A stretch of 64,000 nucleotides of DNA from Novosphingobium subterraneum (GTDB lineage: Bacteria > Pseudomonadota > Alphaproteobacteria > Sphingomonadales > Sphingomonadaceae): positions 96,954 to 160,953 of the forward strand of contig NZ_JRVC01000013.1 of NCBI RefSeq assembly GCF_000807925.1, written 5' to 3'. The notes beneath the pieces are model-generated. The model saw only the letters and a list, made by a program, of their open reading frames with translations. It made no database searches and was not told the DNA's origin. Position 1 is the first letter of the stretch, and each line of letters starts with the position of its first letter. Shown one piece after another: positions 16,988 to 25,417 of the stretch. Both the position numbers and the translations under genes were made by a program.

Positions 16988-17553
16988 CAAACTTTCTTCA
17001 ATATTTCCGCGAGGCGCGCCCGGGCGCGGTAGAGGCGGGTCTCGACTGCCTTCTGGCTGATGCCGAGAATCTCGGCGGTTTCGGCTTCCGACTTCTCGTC
17101 GATCGTCCGCAGGATGAGCGTGTCCTTGAGAGAGGCGGGCAGGGCGGCGATCGCTTTCATCGCCTCTGCCAGTTGCTGCTCGGCGCCGATTGCCTGGTCG
17201 GGTAGCGGCGCCTCATCGGCGACGTCATCCGCCTCGCCCAGCGGCAGGGCCATGGAGAAGAAGTTCCGGACCGCGCGCCGGCGCCGCCAGTCATGGCATT
17301 TGTTGATGACGATCCGGGACATCCAGACCGGAAAAGGTCGCGCAGCGTCATAGCGGTTGAGTGCGGCAAAGGCCGCGACGAAGCTCGCCTGGGTGACATC
17401 TAAGGCCTCATCCATAGATCCGACATGGCTGCGCACGAGCCGGTGAACCCAACCTTGATGCCGCCGGACCAGTTCGCCATAAGCCGCTTGCCGCCCGCCA
17501 AGCGCCAAAGCCGCGAGCTCCCCGTCCGAGCAGTCGGGGAGGCTCGCGGTCAT
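16987..17553 (-). CDS. ECF sigma factor, CnrH-like
   Basis: A 188-residue ECF sigma factor with region 2 (about residues 22-90, including DVTQASFVAAF and PFPVWMSRIVINKCHDWRR) and region 4 (about residues 130-185, LPASLKDTLILRTIDEKSEAE followed by VETRLYRARARL). Its ATG overlaps the stop of the metal-sensor gene as ATGA. The three-gene order anti-sigma, sensor, sigma is that of cnrYXH in Cupriavidus metallidurans, where cobalt or nickel frees the sigma factor. Here the next genes are copA and copB, so copper is the likely signal. It is expected to recognise the AGGG/TGCGTAT promoter found five times in this window, including its own operon's. Confidence 0.9.
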   Translation of the reverse strand: MTASLPDCSDGELAALALGGRQAAYGELVRRHQGWVHRLVRSHVGSMDEALDVTQASFVAAFAALNRYDAARPFPVWMSRIVINKCHDWRRRRAVRNFFSMALPLGEADDVADEAPLPDQAIGAEQQLAEAMKAIAALPASLKDTLILRTIDEKSEAETAEILGISQKAVETRLYRARARLAEILKKV

Positions 17554-17990
17554 TTGGACTTGGCCGTCAGCGCTTTCACGACGGCGTCGTCGAACTTCTC
17601 GGTCTGATCGGGACGCAGCACGGCCCGCATTGCGAAGATGTGCTCGAGCGTTTCCTTCTGCAGGGCCCCCATGGCCTGGTGCGAGCGATCCACCGCCGCT
17701 GCGACTTGCGGGCCATAGCCATGCTCCGCTTCGATCGCCTCCGCGAGGCGCGCATTGTCGGCGCGCAGTTCGGCCTCCAGCGCTTGACGCCGTAAGGCGT
17801 AGTTCTTCTCGATTGTCTCGAGCCGGCTGTGTTGCGCGGAATCCAGCTTCAGATCGCGATGGAGCAGCTCGTGCAGCTCATTTTCGACCGGGCGTACTGG
17901 AACCACATAGACGCGGCCGATGACAACGCCAGCGATCGCCGCGGCAAAGGTCAGCAGGACGAGGAGCAGGAGCCGGCGGTCGCGCATCAT
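17550..17990 (-). CDS. Periplasmic heavy-metal sensor, CnrX-like
   Basis: A 146-residue protein with an N-terminal membrane anchor (about residues 6-28) and a helical periplasmic domain. The motif ELHELLHRDLKLD (about residues 38-50) and the later HIFAMR (His about 115, Met about 119, four apart) correspond to the metal ligands of CnrX. In that system the periplasmic sensor changes shape on metal binding and causes release of the sigma factor by the anti-sigma protein. Start and stop both overlap neighbours as ATGA. A second ATG three bases downstream is also possible. The family is clear; which metal it prefers cannot be read from sequence. Confidence 0.85.
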   Translation of the reverse strand: MMRDRRLLLLVLLTFAAAIAGVVIGRVYVVPVRPVENELHELLHRDLKLDSAQHSRLETIEKNYALRRQALEAELRADNARLAEAIEAEHGYGPQVAAAVDRSHQAMGALQKETLEHIFAMRAVLRPDQTEKFDDAVVKALTAKSK

Positions 17991-18259
17991 TGTGAACTCA
18001 GCAGCGTCGAAGGAGCGAGCGCGAGCCGCGCGTCAAAGGGCGATATCGGCCCGGCTTCGGTCGACCGCACAGGCACGGCCGAGCCGGCAATTCCCAGGAA
18101 CAAGGCTGCTGTCGCGGCGATACCGAATGTCGTGGCGCTCAGGCGGGGCATGGCCTGGAGCCGGGCGATCTCGGCCATGACGCGGCTGTCCAGCCCGGCA
18201 AGCCGGGGATCGAGCGGCGCTTCCCGCAACCGGCTGAGCATGTCGTCGAGGTGGTCCAT
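17987..18259 (-). CDS. Small membrane anti-sigma factor, CnrY-like
   Basis: A 90-residue protein with a cytoplasmic N-terminal part of about 42 residues (LDDMLSRLREAPLDPRLAGL), one membrane helix (about residues 44-62) and a short periplasmic tail. This topology and its place as first gene of a three-gene overlap with a CnrX-like sensor and an ECF sigma factor point to a CnrY-type anti-sigma protein that holds the sigma factor at the membrane. Sequence similarity to CnrY itself is weak by eye, so the role rests on size, topology and operon order. A predicted ECF promoter lies 25 bases upstream of its ATG. Confidence 0.72.
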   Translation of the reverse strand: MDHLDDMLSRLREAPLDPRLAGLDSRVMAEIARLQAMPRLSATTFGIAATAALFLGIAGSAVPVRSTEAGPISPFDARLALAPSTLLSSQ

Positions 18260-18283
18260 GATGTTTCTCCGTCTTCACTTCTC

Positions 18284-18309
18284 AATACGCAGGATGGTCC
18301 GGCAACCCT
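18284..18309 (-). promoter_or_regulatory. Predicted ECF sigma promoter of the sigma/sensor/anti-sigma operon
   Basis: Minus strand AGGGTT (18309-18304) and CTGCGTATT (18292-18284), with AGGG 17 bases ahead of the second block. It is 24 bases from the anti-sigma ATG. This would make the sigma operon autoregulated, as is usual for ECF systems. Confidence 0.7.
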
Positions 18310-18335
18310 TGTCCGGGAACAAAAAGAAAATTGCG

Positions 18336-18361
18336 AGGGGTGCAGGTCGCGGCTGCGTATT
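18336..18361 (+). promoter_or_regulatory. Predicted ECF sigma promoter of copCD
   Basis: Plus strand AGGGGT (18336-18341) and CTGCGTATT (18353-18361) with the same 17-base offset. It is 30 bases before the copC ATG and back to back with the promoter of the sigma operon, so the two divergent operons would be switched on together. Confidence 0.7.
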
Positions 18362-18391
18362 GTCTCATGGGATCCACAGGAGAATGTTCCA

Positions 18392-18769
18392 ATGCGTTTC
18401 TTTTCGCCTCTCGCAGCTATCGCCATCGTAGGCCTAAGTGTTTCGGCTCCGGCCTATGCCCATCCCAAGCTTGTATCCTCGGCTCCGGCCGCCAATGCCA
18501 GCGTCTCGGCGCCCTCGCGCATTACGCTTACGTTCAGCGAAGGTCTGATGCCCAGGCTGTCGGGTGCCGAGATCGTGATGACCGGTATGCCCGGCATGCC
18601 CAACCATCGCATGGCGGTAACCGGCTTCAAGACGTCCGTCGAAGGCGACAAGACGCTCGTGCTGACGCTCGCCAAGCCGCTCATGGCGGGCAGCTATCAG
18701 GTCGCCTGGCACGTCGTCTCGACCGACACGCACCGCATCCAGGGCAATCTCGCCTTTACCGTCAAGTGA
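18392..18769 (+). CDS. copC: Copper resistance protein CopC
   Basis: A 125-residue periplasmic copper-binding protein with a signal peptide cleaved at AYA-HPK, leaving the conserved N-terminal histidine (H1) of CopC. The cupredoxin-like domain follows, with the MTGMPGMPNHRM segment near the middle and WHVVSTDTHRIQG near the end, which holds the other Cu(II) ligands. ATG 18392 follows AGGAGA; the longer frame starting at 18251 is not needed. It is four bases upstream of copD, forming the usual copC-copD pair for moving copper across the inner membrane. A predicted ECF promoter lies just upstream. Confidence 0.94.
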   Translation: MRFFSPLAAIAIVGLSVSAPAYAHPKLVSSAPAANASVSAPSRITLTFSEGLMPRLSGAEIVMTGMPGMPNHRMAVTGFKTSVEGDKTLVLTLAKPLMAGSYQVAWHVVSTDTHRIQGNLAFTVK

Positions 18770-18773
18770 CGCC

Positions 18774-19718
18774 ATGAACGACGTGGCACTCGTCGCCGTC
18801 CGCTGGGCGCTCTACGTCGATCTCGGCCTGTTGTTCGGCCTGCCGCTGTTCGCGCTCTATGCGCCCGGCGGCGGCCGGATGGTACAGCGGCATCTGCCGA
18901 TGGTAGCAATGGTGGCCGGTCTCGCCTGTCTCGCCCTCCTGCTGTCGGCGCTGGGGTTCGCGTTGCAGGCAGCGGCCATGACCGGGCTGCCGCTCACCCA
19001 GCCTGATCTTTCCATGGTCGCAGAGCTGTTCAACGGCACGTCCATGGGAACGGCGCTGAAGGCGCGCCTCGTCGCGCTCCTCGTTCTTCTGCTCTCCATC
19101 CCCTTCTATCGCCGGCAATCCGGTCCTGCCTTCATCGCCTCCACTCTGGCAGGCGCGGTCGCACTCGCGACCCTCGCCTGGAGTGGGCATGGCGCGGCTG
19201 GCGAAGGCGAGGCGGGCTGGCTGCAACTGGGGGCCGATCTCATCCATCTGCTCGCCGCCGGCGCCTGGGTCGGCGCGCTTGCCGCATTCCTCGCGCTGGT
19301 ACTTCCCAGGCTCGCAACCGACGATCTCGCCGCTCAAGACATGGACCGGGTCACGCTCGCCGAGGAAGCGTTGCGGGGCTTCTCCCTCGTCGGCACGATC
19401 ATCGTCGCCCTGCTGATCCTGACCGGGACGGTGAACGGCTGGTTCCTCGTCGGTCCGGGCAACATCGCCTCGCTCGGGCAGTCGACCTACGGCCTGCTGC
19501 TCATCGCCAAGCTGCTGCTGTTCGCCGGCATGCTGGGCCTGGCCGCGCTCAACCGTTATCGCCTGACCCCGGCACTTGCGCAGGCGATCGAGGAAGAGGA
19601 CGCGCCACGGGCGCAGGCGCTGCTGCGCGCGAGCCTCGTCGTCGAAGGCGGTCTTGCGATCGTCATTCTCGGGCTCGTCGCCTGGCTGGGGACACTATCG
19701 CCGCCCATGTCGATGTAG
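18774..19718 (+). CDS. copD: Copper resistance membrane protein CopD
   Basis: A 314-residue inner-membrane protein with about eight membrane helices and the CopD domain in the C-terminal half (GAWVGALAAFLALVLPR, FSLVGTIIVALLILTGTVNG, about residues 160-230). It starts four bases after copC. CopD is thought to take copper from CopC and carry it into the cytoplasm, perhaps to supply copper enzymes or to complete a resistance cycle. His and Met residues in the membrane segments fit this role. There is no sign of disruption. Confidence 0.92.
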   Translation: MNDVALVAVRWALYVDLGLLFGLPLFALYAPGGGRMVQRHLPMVAMVAGLACLALLLSALGFALQAAAMTGLPLTQPDLSMVAELFNGTSMGTALKARLVALLVLLLSIPFYRRQSGPAFIASTLAGAVALATLAWSGHGAAGEGEAGWLQLGADLIHLLAAGAWVGALAAFLALVLPRLATDDLAAQDMDRVTLAEEALRGFSLVGTIIVALLILTGTVNGWFLVGPGNIASLGQSTYGLLLIAKLLLFAGMLGLAALNRYRLTPALAQAIEEEDAPRAQALLRASLVVEGGLAIVILGLVAWLGTLSPPMSM

Positions 19719-19754
19719 CTTATCGTTTCGGACGCCTCGCGTTGGGAGAAGCCA

Positions 19755-20429
19755 ATGCAATCCTACACCCCGCCGCTCGGGACCGGATCGACGAAAGACT
19801 ATGATCGCGCGATCCGCCTGTGGACGCGGGAGAAGCGGTGGCGTGCCGCCATGCTCGCCGCCCTGGCGCCCAAAGCCGGTGAGACGGTCGTCGACGTCGG
19901 CTGTGGCACCGGCAGCTTCGCGCTGATGCTCAAGCAAGCCGAGCCCAGGACGCAGGTGATCGGTCTCGATCCCGATGCCGAGGCGCTCGACATCGCGCGG
20001 CACAAGGCCGCTGTGCGGCGGGCCGATATCGACTGGCGTCAGGGATTTGCCAGGGACGTGGCCCCGGGTACCGCCGACGCTGTCGTGTCGAGTCTCGTGC
20101 TGCATCAGATGCCGGTCAGGGAGAAGGCGGCAACCCTGCGCGCCATGTTCGCCATGCTGCGCCCGGGTGGGCGCCTGGTGATCGCCGATTATGGCCGCCA
20201 GCAGGGTTTCATGCGGCTTGCCTTCCGCCTGACCGTGCAGCGGCTCGATGGCATCGATGATACCCGGCCCAATGCCGACGGCGTGCTCCCCGGCCTGATC
20301 GCGGCGGCCGGCTTCAGGCATGTGGCCGAGACGTTTCGGCTTTTGACCATCACCGGCGCGATCGACTTGTTTACGGCGCATCGACCGGCGCAGGACCACG
20401 GCCTTACGGTTGCCAATGACCTTGGCTGA
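19755..20429 (+). CDS. Class I SAM-dependent methyltransferase
   Basis: A 224-residue Rossmann-fold methyltransferase with the SAM motif [15 protein letters not shown] (about residues 44-57) and the acidic end of strand 2 ([11 protein letters not shown]). The rest resembles UbiE/Methyltransf_11 proteins. ATG 19755 follows GGGAGAA. It sits 36 bases after copD and before the Cu-ATPase operator, so it is probably the last gene of the copCD operon. Methyltransferases of this type often occur in heavy-metal islands, but the substrate is unknown. Confidence 0.85.
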   Translation: MQSYTPPLGTGSTKDYDRAIRLWTREKRWRAAMLAALAPKAGETVVDVGCGTGSFALMLKQAEPRTQVIGLDPDAEALDIARHKAAVRRADIDWRQGFARDVAPGTADAVVSSLVLHQMPVREKAATLRAMFAMLRPGGRLVIADYGRQQGFMRLAFRLTVQRLDGIDDTRPNADGVLPGLIAAAGFRHVAETFRLLTITGAIDLFTAHRPAQDHGLTVANDLG

Positions 20430-20480
20430 TGGCGGCCAGGCGAACGGGCCCGCCGATTTGTCCGCTTAGGCGATTACGTA

Positions 20481-20511
20481 TTGACCCTGACACGGTGTCA
20501 GACCCTAGATC
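20481..20511 (+). promoter_or_regulatory. CueR/MerR-type promoter-operator of the Cu-ATPase
   Basis: TTGACC (-35, 20481-20486) and TAGATC (-10, 20506-20511) are separated by 19 bases, the overlong spacer typical of MerR-family control. Between them is a perfect 15-base dyad CTGACACGGTGTCAG (20487-20501). The ATPase ATG is 25 bases downstream and a CueR-type gene ends the operon, so the pair forms a standard copper-responsive circuit. Confidence 0.82.
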
Positions 20512-20536
20512 GTCAGGCGTCGAAAGGAGCAAGGCG

Positions 20537-22894
20537 ATGAACGAGACACATGGAGCGGCGCATGGCGGCGGTTGCTGCGGCGGCCACAGCGCCGCGAAAG
20601 CGGCGACCGGCGTCAAGGACCCGGTCTGCGGCATGACCGTCGACCCGGCGACCACGGCGCATCAAGCCGAGCATGGCGGTGAACGCTATCATTTCTGCAG
20701 CGCGGGCTGCCGGGCAAAATTCATCGCCGATCCCGAGCGCTATCTCGGCCCGCCGGCACCGCCGGTCGCGGTGCCAGAAGGCACGATCTGGACCTGCCCT
20801 ATGCATCCCGAGATCCGGCAGGACCATCCCGGGTCCTGTCCGATCTGCGGCATGGCGCTCGAACCCGCGACAGTAACCGCCGACAGCGGCCCCAGCCACG
20901 AACTGGTCGATTTCACACGGCGCTTCCGGGTCGGCCTGATGCTGGCCCTCCCGGTGCTGATCCTCGAGATGGGCGCGCATCTCTTTCCCGCGATCCATCG
21001 CCTCGTGCCGATGTCGATCTCGGTATGGATCCAGTTCGTGCTGGCGACACCCGTCGTGCTCTGGGCGGGCTGGCCCTTCTTCGAGCGTGGCTGGACCTCG
21101 CTCAAGACCCGCAACCTCAACATGTTCACCCTGATCGCGATGGGGACCGGGGTCGCCTGGATCTACAGCGTCGTCGCGACGCTCGCGCCCCAGCTGTTCC
21201 CGCCCGCCTTCCGCGGAGAGGACGGCATGGTTGCCGTCTATTTCGAGGCGGCCGCGGTGATCACTGTCCTCGTGCTGCTCGGCCAGATGCTCGAACTGCG
21301 CGCGCGCGAGCGGACCTCGGGCGCGATCAAGGCGCTGCTTAACCTTGCGCCAAAGACCGCGCGCCGGATCGGTTCCGATGGCAGTGAAGAGGAAATCAGC
21401 CTCGATCTCGTTGCGGTCGGCGACCGCCTGCGTGTGCGTCCCGGCGAGAAGGTGCCGGTCGATGGCGTGGTCGAGGACGGCCGTTCCTCGCTTGACGAGT
21501 CGATGGTCACCGGTGAGTCCATGCCCGTCACCAAGGCCAAGGCCGACACGGTGATCGGCGGCACGCTCAACCAGACCGGCGCGCTCGTTATCGTCGCCGA
21601 CAAGGTTGGCCGGGACACCATGCTCGCGCGCATCGTCCAGATGGTCGCCGAGGCGCAGCGCTCGCGCGCGCCGATCCAGCGCATGGCCGATCAGGTGTCG
21701 GGCTGGTTCGTGCCCGTGGTCATCGCGGTCGCGGTGGTCGCATTCATCGCCTGGGGCATCTGGGGCCCCGAGCCGCGCTTCGCCTACGGGCTGGTTGCGG
21801 CGGTCGCCGTGCTGATCATCGCCTGTCCCTGCGCACTGGGTCTCGCCACGCCGATGTCGATCATGGTCGGGGTTGGCCGCGGCGCCGGGCTCGGCGTCCT
21901 CATCAAGAATGCCGAAGCGCTCGAGCATATGGAAAAAGTCGACACGCTCGTCGTCGACAAGACCGGCACGCTGACCGAAGGCCGGCCTGCCGTCACCCAG
22001 ATCGTGCCGGCGCCCGGCTTCGACGAAGCCGAACTGCTGCGGCTTGCCGCCTCGGTCGAGCGGGCCTCCGAGCATCCGCTCGCGCTGGCGATCGTCGAGG
22101 CCGCCAAGGATCGCGGCATCCCCACGAGCGACGTCACCGACTTCGATTCCCCCACCGGACGCGGCGCGCTCGGCACCGTCGACGGCCGCCGGATCGTGCT
22201 CGGTAATGCGCGGTTCCTCTCGGAAGAGGGCATAGCAACCGACGCGCTGGCGGAGCAGGCCGACGCCCTGCGCCGGGATGGCGCCACCGCGATCTTCATC
22301 GGCGTCGACGGCACCGTCGGCGGCGCCTTTGCAATCGCCGATCCCGTGAAGCAGACGACGCCGGAGGCCCTGGCCGCACTCAAGGCCGAAGGCATTCGCG
22401 TGGTGATGTTGACTGGCGACAACCGCACCACAGCAGAGGCGGTGGCAAGGCGGCTCGGCATTGACGATGTCGAAGCCGAGGTACTGCCCGACCAGAAGAG
22501 TGCCGTCGTCGCGCGGTTGAAAAGCGAGGGGCGCGTGGTGGCGATGGCCGGCGACGGGGTCAACGACGCCCCCGCACTGGCTGCCGCCGATGTCGGTATT
22601 GCCATGGGCTCGGGCACCGACGTCGCGATCGAGAGCGCGGGCGTGACGCTGCTCAAGGGCGATCTCATGGGCATCGTGCGGGCACGGCGGCTGAGCCAGG
22701 CGACCATGTCCAACATCCGCCAGAACCTGGTCTTCGCCTTCATCTACAATGTCGCCGGGGTGCCGGTGGCGGCGGGCGCGCTCTATCCGCTGTTCGGCAT
22801 CCTGCTCTCGCCGATCATCGCGGCCGCCGCCATGGCGCTCTCCTCGGTCAGCGTGGTCACCAACGCGCTGCGCCTCAACCGGAAAGCGCTGTGA
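20537..22894 (+). CDS. Copper-translocating P1B-type ATPase with YHS and zinc-ribbon-like N-domain
   Basis: A 785-residue copper exporter. The N-terminus has a Gly/Cys/His segment (GGGCCGGH), a YHS metal-binding domain ([11 protein letters not shown], about residue 26) and a heavy-metal-binding domain ([20 protein letters not shown], about residues 83-110). It lacks the usual CxxC HMA domain. Then follow eight membrane helices, the TGES actuator loop, the CPC metal site ([13 protein letters not shown]), the phosphorylation motif DKTGTLT and [11 protein letters not shown] 20537 follows AAGGAG; the frame to 20429 lies in the promoter region. It is controlled by the MerR-type operator upstream and overlaps the cueR start (GTGA). 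Confidence 0.95.
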   Translation: MNETHGAAHGGGCCGGHSAAKAATGVKDPVCGMTVDPATTAHQAEHGGERYHFCSAGCRAKFIADPERYLGPPAPPVAVPEGTIWTCPMHPEIRQDHPGSCPICGMALEPATVTADSGPSHELVDFTRRFRVGLMLALPVLILEMGAHLFPAIHRLVPMSISVWIQFVLATPVVLWAGWPFFERGWTSLKTRNLNMFTLIAMGTGVAWIYSVVATLAPQLFPPAFRGEDGMVAVYFEAAAVITVLVLLGQMLELRARERTSGAIKALLNLAPKTARRIGSDGSEEEISLDLVAVGDRLRVRPGEKVPVDGVVEDGRSSLDESMVTGESMPVTKAKADTVIGGTLNQTGALVIVADKVGRDTMLARIVQMVAEAQRSRAPIQRMADQVSGWFVPVVIAVAVVAFIAWGIWGPEPRFAYGLVAAVAVLIIACPCALGLATPMSIMVGVGRGAGLGVLIKNAEALEHMEKVDTLVVDKTGTLTEGRPAVTQIVPAPGFDEAELLRLAASVERASEHPLALAIVEAAKDRGIPTSDVTDFDSPTGRGALGTVDGRRIVLGNARFLSEEGIATDALAEQADALRRDGATAIFIGVDGTVGGAFAIADPVKQTTPEALAALKAEGIRVVMLTGDNRTTAEAVARRLGIDDVEAEVLPDQKSAVVARLKSEGRVVAMAGDGVNDAPALAAADVGIAMGSGTDVAIESAGVTLLKGDLMGIVRARRLSQATMSNIRQNLVFAFIYNVAGVPVAAGALYPLFGILLSPIIAAAAMALSSVSVVTNALRLNRKAL

Positions 22895-23289
22895 ACATCG
22901 GGGAGGCGTCGAAGCAAAGCGGGGTCTCGGAGCGGATGATCCGCCATTATGAGAAGATCGGCCTCATCCCGGCGCCGCCGCGCCGGGGAGCGGGTTATCG
23001 CGACTATGACGAGCGCGATCTTCATCGCCTGCGGTTCATCGCCAATGCGCGCGATCTGGGGTTTCCGATCGAGGAGATCCGGACCCTGCTCGGCCTGTGG
23101 GCCGACACGGGCCGCAGCAGCGCCGATGTAAAGCGGGTCGCGTTGGCGCGGGCGGAGGAATTGCAGCGCAAGGCCGAAGCGCTGACGACCCTGCGCGAGA
23201 CCCTCGTCGATCTCGCCGAGCGCTGTCATGGCGACGAGCGGCCAGATTGTCCCATCATCGCCGAACTGAGTCTCGACAGAAAATGTTAG
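22891..23289 (+). CDS. cueR: CueR-type MerR-family copper regulator
   Basis: A 132-residue MerR protein. The N-terminal winged helix ([20 protein letters not shown], residues 2-21) is followed by a dimerisation helix and a C-terminal metal loop with Cys112 and Cys120 in CHGDERPDC. These are the same positions as in E. coli CueR, which indicates a +1 ion (copper, silver or gold). The start is a GTG overlapping the ATPase stop, so it is the second gene of the ATPase operon and would control the dyad at 20487-20501. One extra cysteine ends the protein. This assignment is secure. Confidence 0.92.
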   Translation: MNIGEASKQSGVSERMIRHYEKIGLIPAPPRRGAGYRDYDERDLHRLRFIANARDLGFPIEEIRTLLGLWADTGRSSADVKRVALARAEELQRKAEALTTLRETLVDLAERCHGDERPDCPIIAELSLDRKC

Positions 23290-23504
23290 CGCCGGCCGCC
23301 TCTCGGACCAGACCCGCTCTGGCGGCCGGGGTGCTGATCGCACTTGGCATTCTCACGACGGGCCTCGCGATATATTTCCTCGCAGTCCGCCCGCCACTGC
23401 TGGCGGAGGATCTTCGCCATATCGGCGGCAACCCGCAGACCCTTTCGCCGGTATTGCGGGACTGGTTCGGCGGGATAGCTGGCTCGCCCGTGCGACCGCA
23501 CTGA
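23283..23504 (+). CDS. Small membrane protein, probably truncated
   Basis: A 73-residue frame starting at ATG 23283, inside the last codons of cueR. It has one membrane helix (about residues 12-35, AAGVLIALGILTTGLAIYF) followed by RPPLLAEDLRHIGG. That segment resembles small membrane proteins of about 130-150 residues often seen in proteobacteria, of which only the first half would be present. After about residue 60 the sequence no longer looks like the family, so it may be cut by a frameshift or rearrangement. No function is known. The 158 bases from here to phaC hold no other gene. Confidence 0.5.
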   Translation: MLAPAASRTRPALAAGVLIALGILTTGLAIYFLAVRPPLLAEDLRHIGGNPQTLSPVLRDWFGGIAGSPVRPH

Positions 23505-23662
23505 GCCTCCTGATCGTATTTGGCCGCTTTTCATACAGCAATGTCGTGCTGAGCTCTGACTTCTGGGGCTGGCATATGCGAGGCAATCCCTCCGTAGGAC
23601 TACGGAGTGCGCAGAGGCTTCCTGCGCTTCAGGGCTTGTTGCACCGCAGCAGGAGCGAAAAT

Positions 23663-25414
23663 GTGCAGAGTCGAAGCAATATCCCTGACCCGTTGGACGG
23701 TCTGGCCACGACGCTGGATCGGTCGAGCTTCGCCGCCATCGCGCAGCTGACTTCAGGCCAGTCGCCCGCCACTTTGGCGCAGTCTTTTTCCGACTGGTGG
23801 ACGCACATTCTCTGCTCGCCAGGCAGGCAGCTGCAGCTCGCCGCCAAGGGCGGGCGCAAGCTGATGCGGCTCGCCGACTATGCCATGCGCAGCGCATCCG
23901 GCAGCGATCCCGAGCCGGCGATCGATCCGCTGCCCCAGGATCGGCGCTTCGCCGACGCAGCCTGGAAGCGCCATCCGTTCGACCTGATCGAGCAGGCCTT
24001 CCTGCTCCAGCAGCAATGGTGGCATGCCGCGACGACCGGCGTGAGCGGCGTCACCGGGCACCACGAAGCGATCGTCGAGTTCGCGACCCGCCAGATGCTC
24101 GACATGGTGTCCCCGACCAATTTCATCCCGACCAACCCCGTGCTCCAGCAGCGCATCCTCGAAACCGGAGGACAATGCCTTGTCGAGGGTGCGCGATTTT
24201 TTTGCGACGACCTGGAACGCCTGGTACGCGGGGAGCCCGCAGCGGGCACGGAGGCCTATCGGGTCGGCGAGAAGGTCGCAGCCACGGCTGGCAAGGTCGT
24301 GTTTCGCAACAGGGTCATGGAACTGATCCAATATGCGCCCGCAACCGAGACGGTGCGTCCGGAGCCGATACTGATCGTGCCGGCATGGATCATGAAATAT
24401 TACATCCTCGACCTGTCGCCGGAAAATTCGCTCATCCGCTGGCTGGTAGGGCAGGGCTACACCGTGTTCTGCATCTCCTGGCACAATCCCGACAGCGCCG
24501 ACCGCGATCTCGACATGGAGGATTATCGCCTGCTTGGGCCGATGGCCGCCGTGGATGTCATCCAGGCGATTACCGGCACCGAGAAGATCCACGCGGCCGG
24601 CTATTGTATCGGCGGCACGCTGCTCGCCATCACCGCGGCCGCGATGGCGCGCGATGAAGATGAGCGTCTGGCGAGCGTCACGCTGTTCGCCGCCCAGACC
24701 GAGTTCAGCGAGCCGGGCGAACTTGGTCTGTTCATCGACGAGGCGGAGATCAACCTGATCGATGCGATGATGTGGGCGCGCGGCTTTCTCGACAGCAGCC
24801 ATATGGGCGGCGCCTTCCAGATGCTGCGGTCCAACGATCTGCTCTGGTCGCGCATCCTCTCGACCTATCTCATGGGCGAGCGCGAGCCGATGACCGACCT
24901 CATGGCATGGAACGCCGACGGCACCCGCCTGCCCTATGCCATGCACGCGCAATATCTTCGGCGCCTGTTCCTCGACAATGACCTGTCCGAAGGGCGCTAC
25001 GAGGCCGGCGGCCACCCGGTCTCGCTCTCGGGGCTGCGCATGCCGATCTTCATGGTGGGCACGGAAACCGACCATGTCGCGCCGTGGCGCTCGACCCACA
25101 AGCTCCACATGCTGACGGGCGCGGAGATCCGCTTCGTGCTGACGAGCGGTGGCCACAATGCCGGGATCGTCTCCGAGCCCGGGCATCCTCATCGCCACTT
25201 TCGCGTCGCGACACGGATGCAGGATGGCCCGGCGCCAGGTCCCGATACCTGGCTGGAGCGGGCCGAGCTGCGCGAAGGGTCGTGGTGGCCGGAATGGAGT
25301 TCATGGCTTGGATCGCACTCGGGCAAGGCGGCCGCCCCACCGTCGATGGGCGCGCCCGAACGGAACTATCCGCCGCTCGGTGATGCCCCCGGGCGCTACG
25401 TGCTGGAGCGCTGA
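23663..25414 (+). CDS. phaC: Class I polyhydroxyalkanoate synthase
   Basis: A 583-residue PHA synthase which polymerises 3-hydroxyacyl-CoA into storage polyester at granules. The N-terminal PhaC_N domain is followed by an alpha/beta-hydrolase fold with the lipase-like box GYCIGGT; the nucleophile is Cys at about residue 315. The catalytic Asp is in VGTETDHVAPW and the His in SGGHNAGI. I chose the GTG at 23663, eight bases after AGGAG, because the frame upstream to 23546 has no family similarity. It begins a run of genes (MaoC-Pta, ackA, fabI) with small gaps or overlaps and a phasin nearby, so storage and acetyl-phosphate metabolism appear linked. Confidence 0.92.
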   Translation: MQSRSNIPDPLDGLATTLDRSSFAAIAQLTSGQSPATLAQSFSDWWTHILCSPGRQLQLAAKGGRKLMRLADYAMRSASGSDPEPAIDPLPQDRRFADAAWKRHPFDLIEQAFLLQQQWWHAATTGVSGVTGHHEAIVEFATRQMLDMVSPTNFIPTNPVLQQRILETGGQCLVEGARFFCDDLERLVRGEPAAGTEAYRVGEKVAATAGKVVFRNRVMELIQYAPATETVRPEPILIVPAWIMKYYILDLSPENSLIRWLVGQGYTVFCISWHNPDSADRDLDMEDYRLLGPMAAVDVIQAITGTEKIHAAGYCIGGTLLAITAAAMARDEDERLASVTLFAAQTEFSEPGELGLFIDEAEINLIDAMMWARGFLDSSHMGGAFQMLRSNDLLWSRILSTYLMGEREPMTDLMAWNADGTRLPYAMHAQYLRRLFLDNDLSEGRYEAGGHPVSLSGLRMPIFMVGTETDHVAPWRSTHKLHMLTGAEIRFVLTSGGHNAGIVSEPGHPHRHFRVATRMQDGPAPGPDTWLERAELREGSWWPEWSSWLGSHSGKAAAPPSMGAPERNYPPLGDAPGRYVLER

Positions 25415-25417
25415 GCC

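Noticed and set aside
20513..22075. A 520-codon minus-strand frame opposite the Cu-ATPase
   Set aside because: Antisense to conserved P1B motifs; its own product has no recognisable domain.
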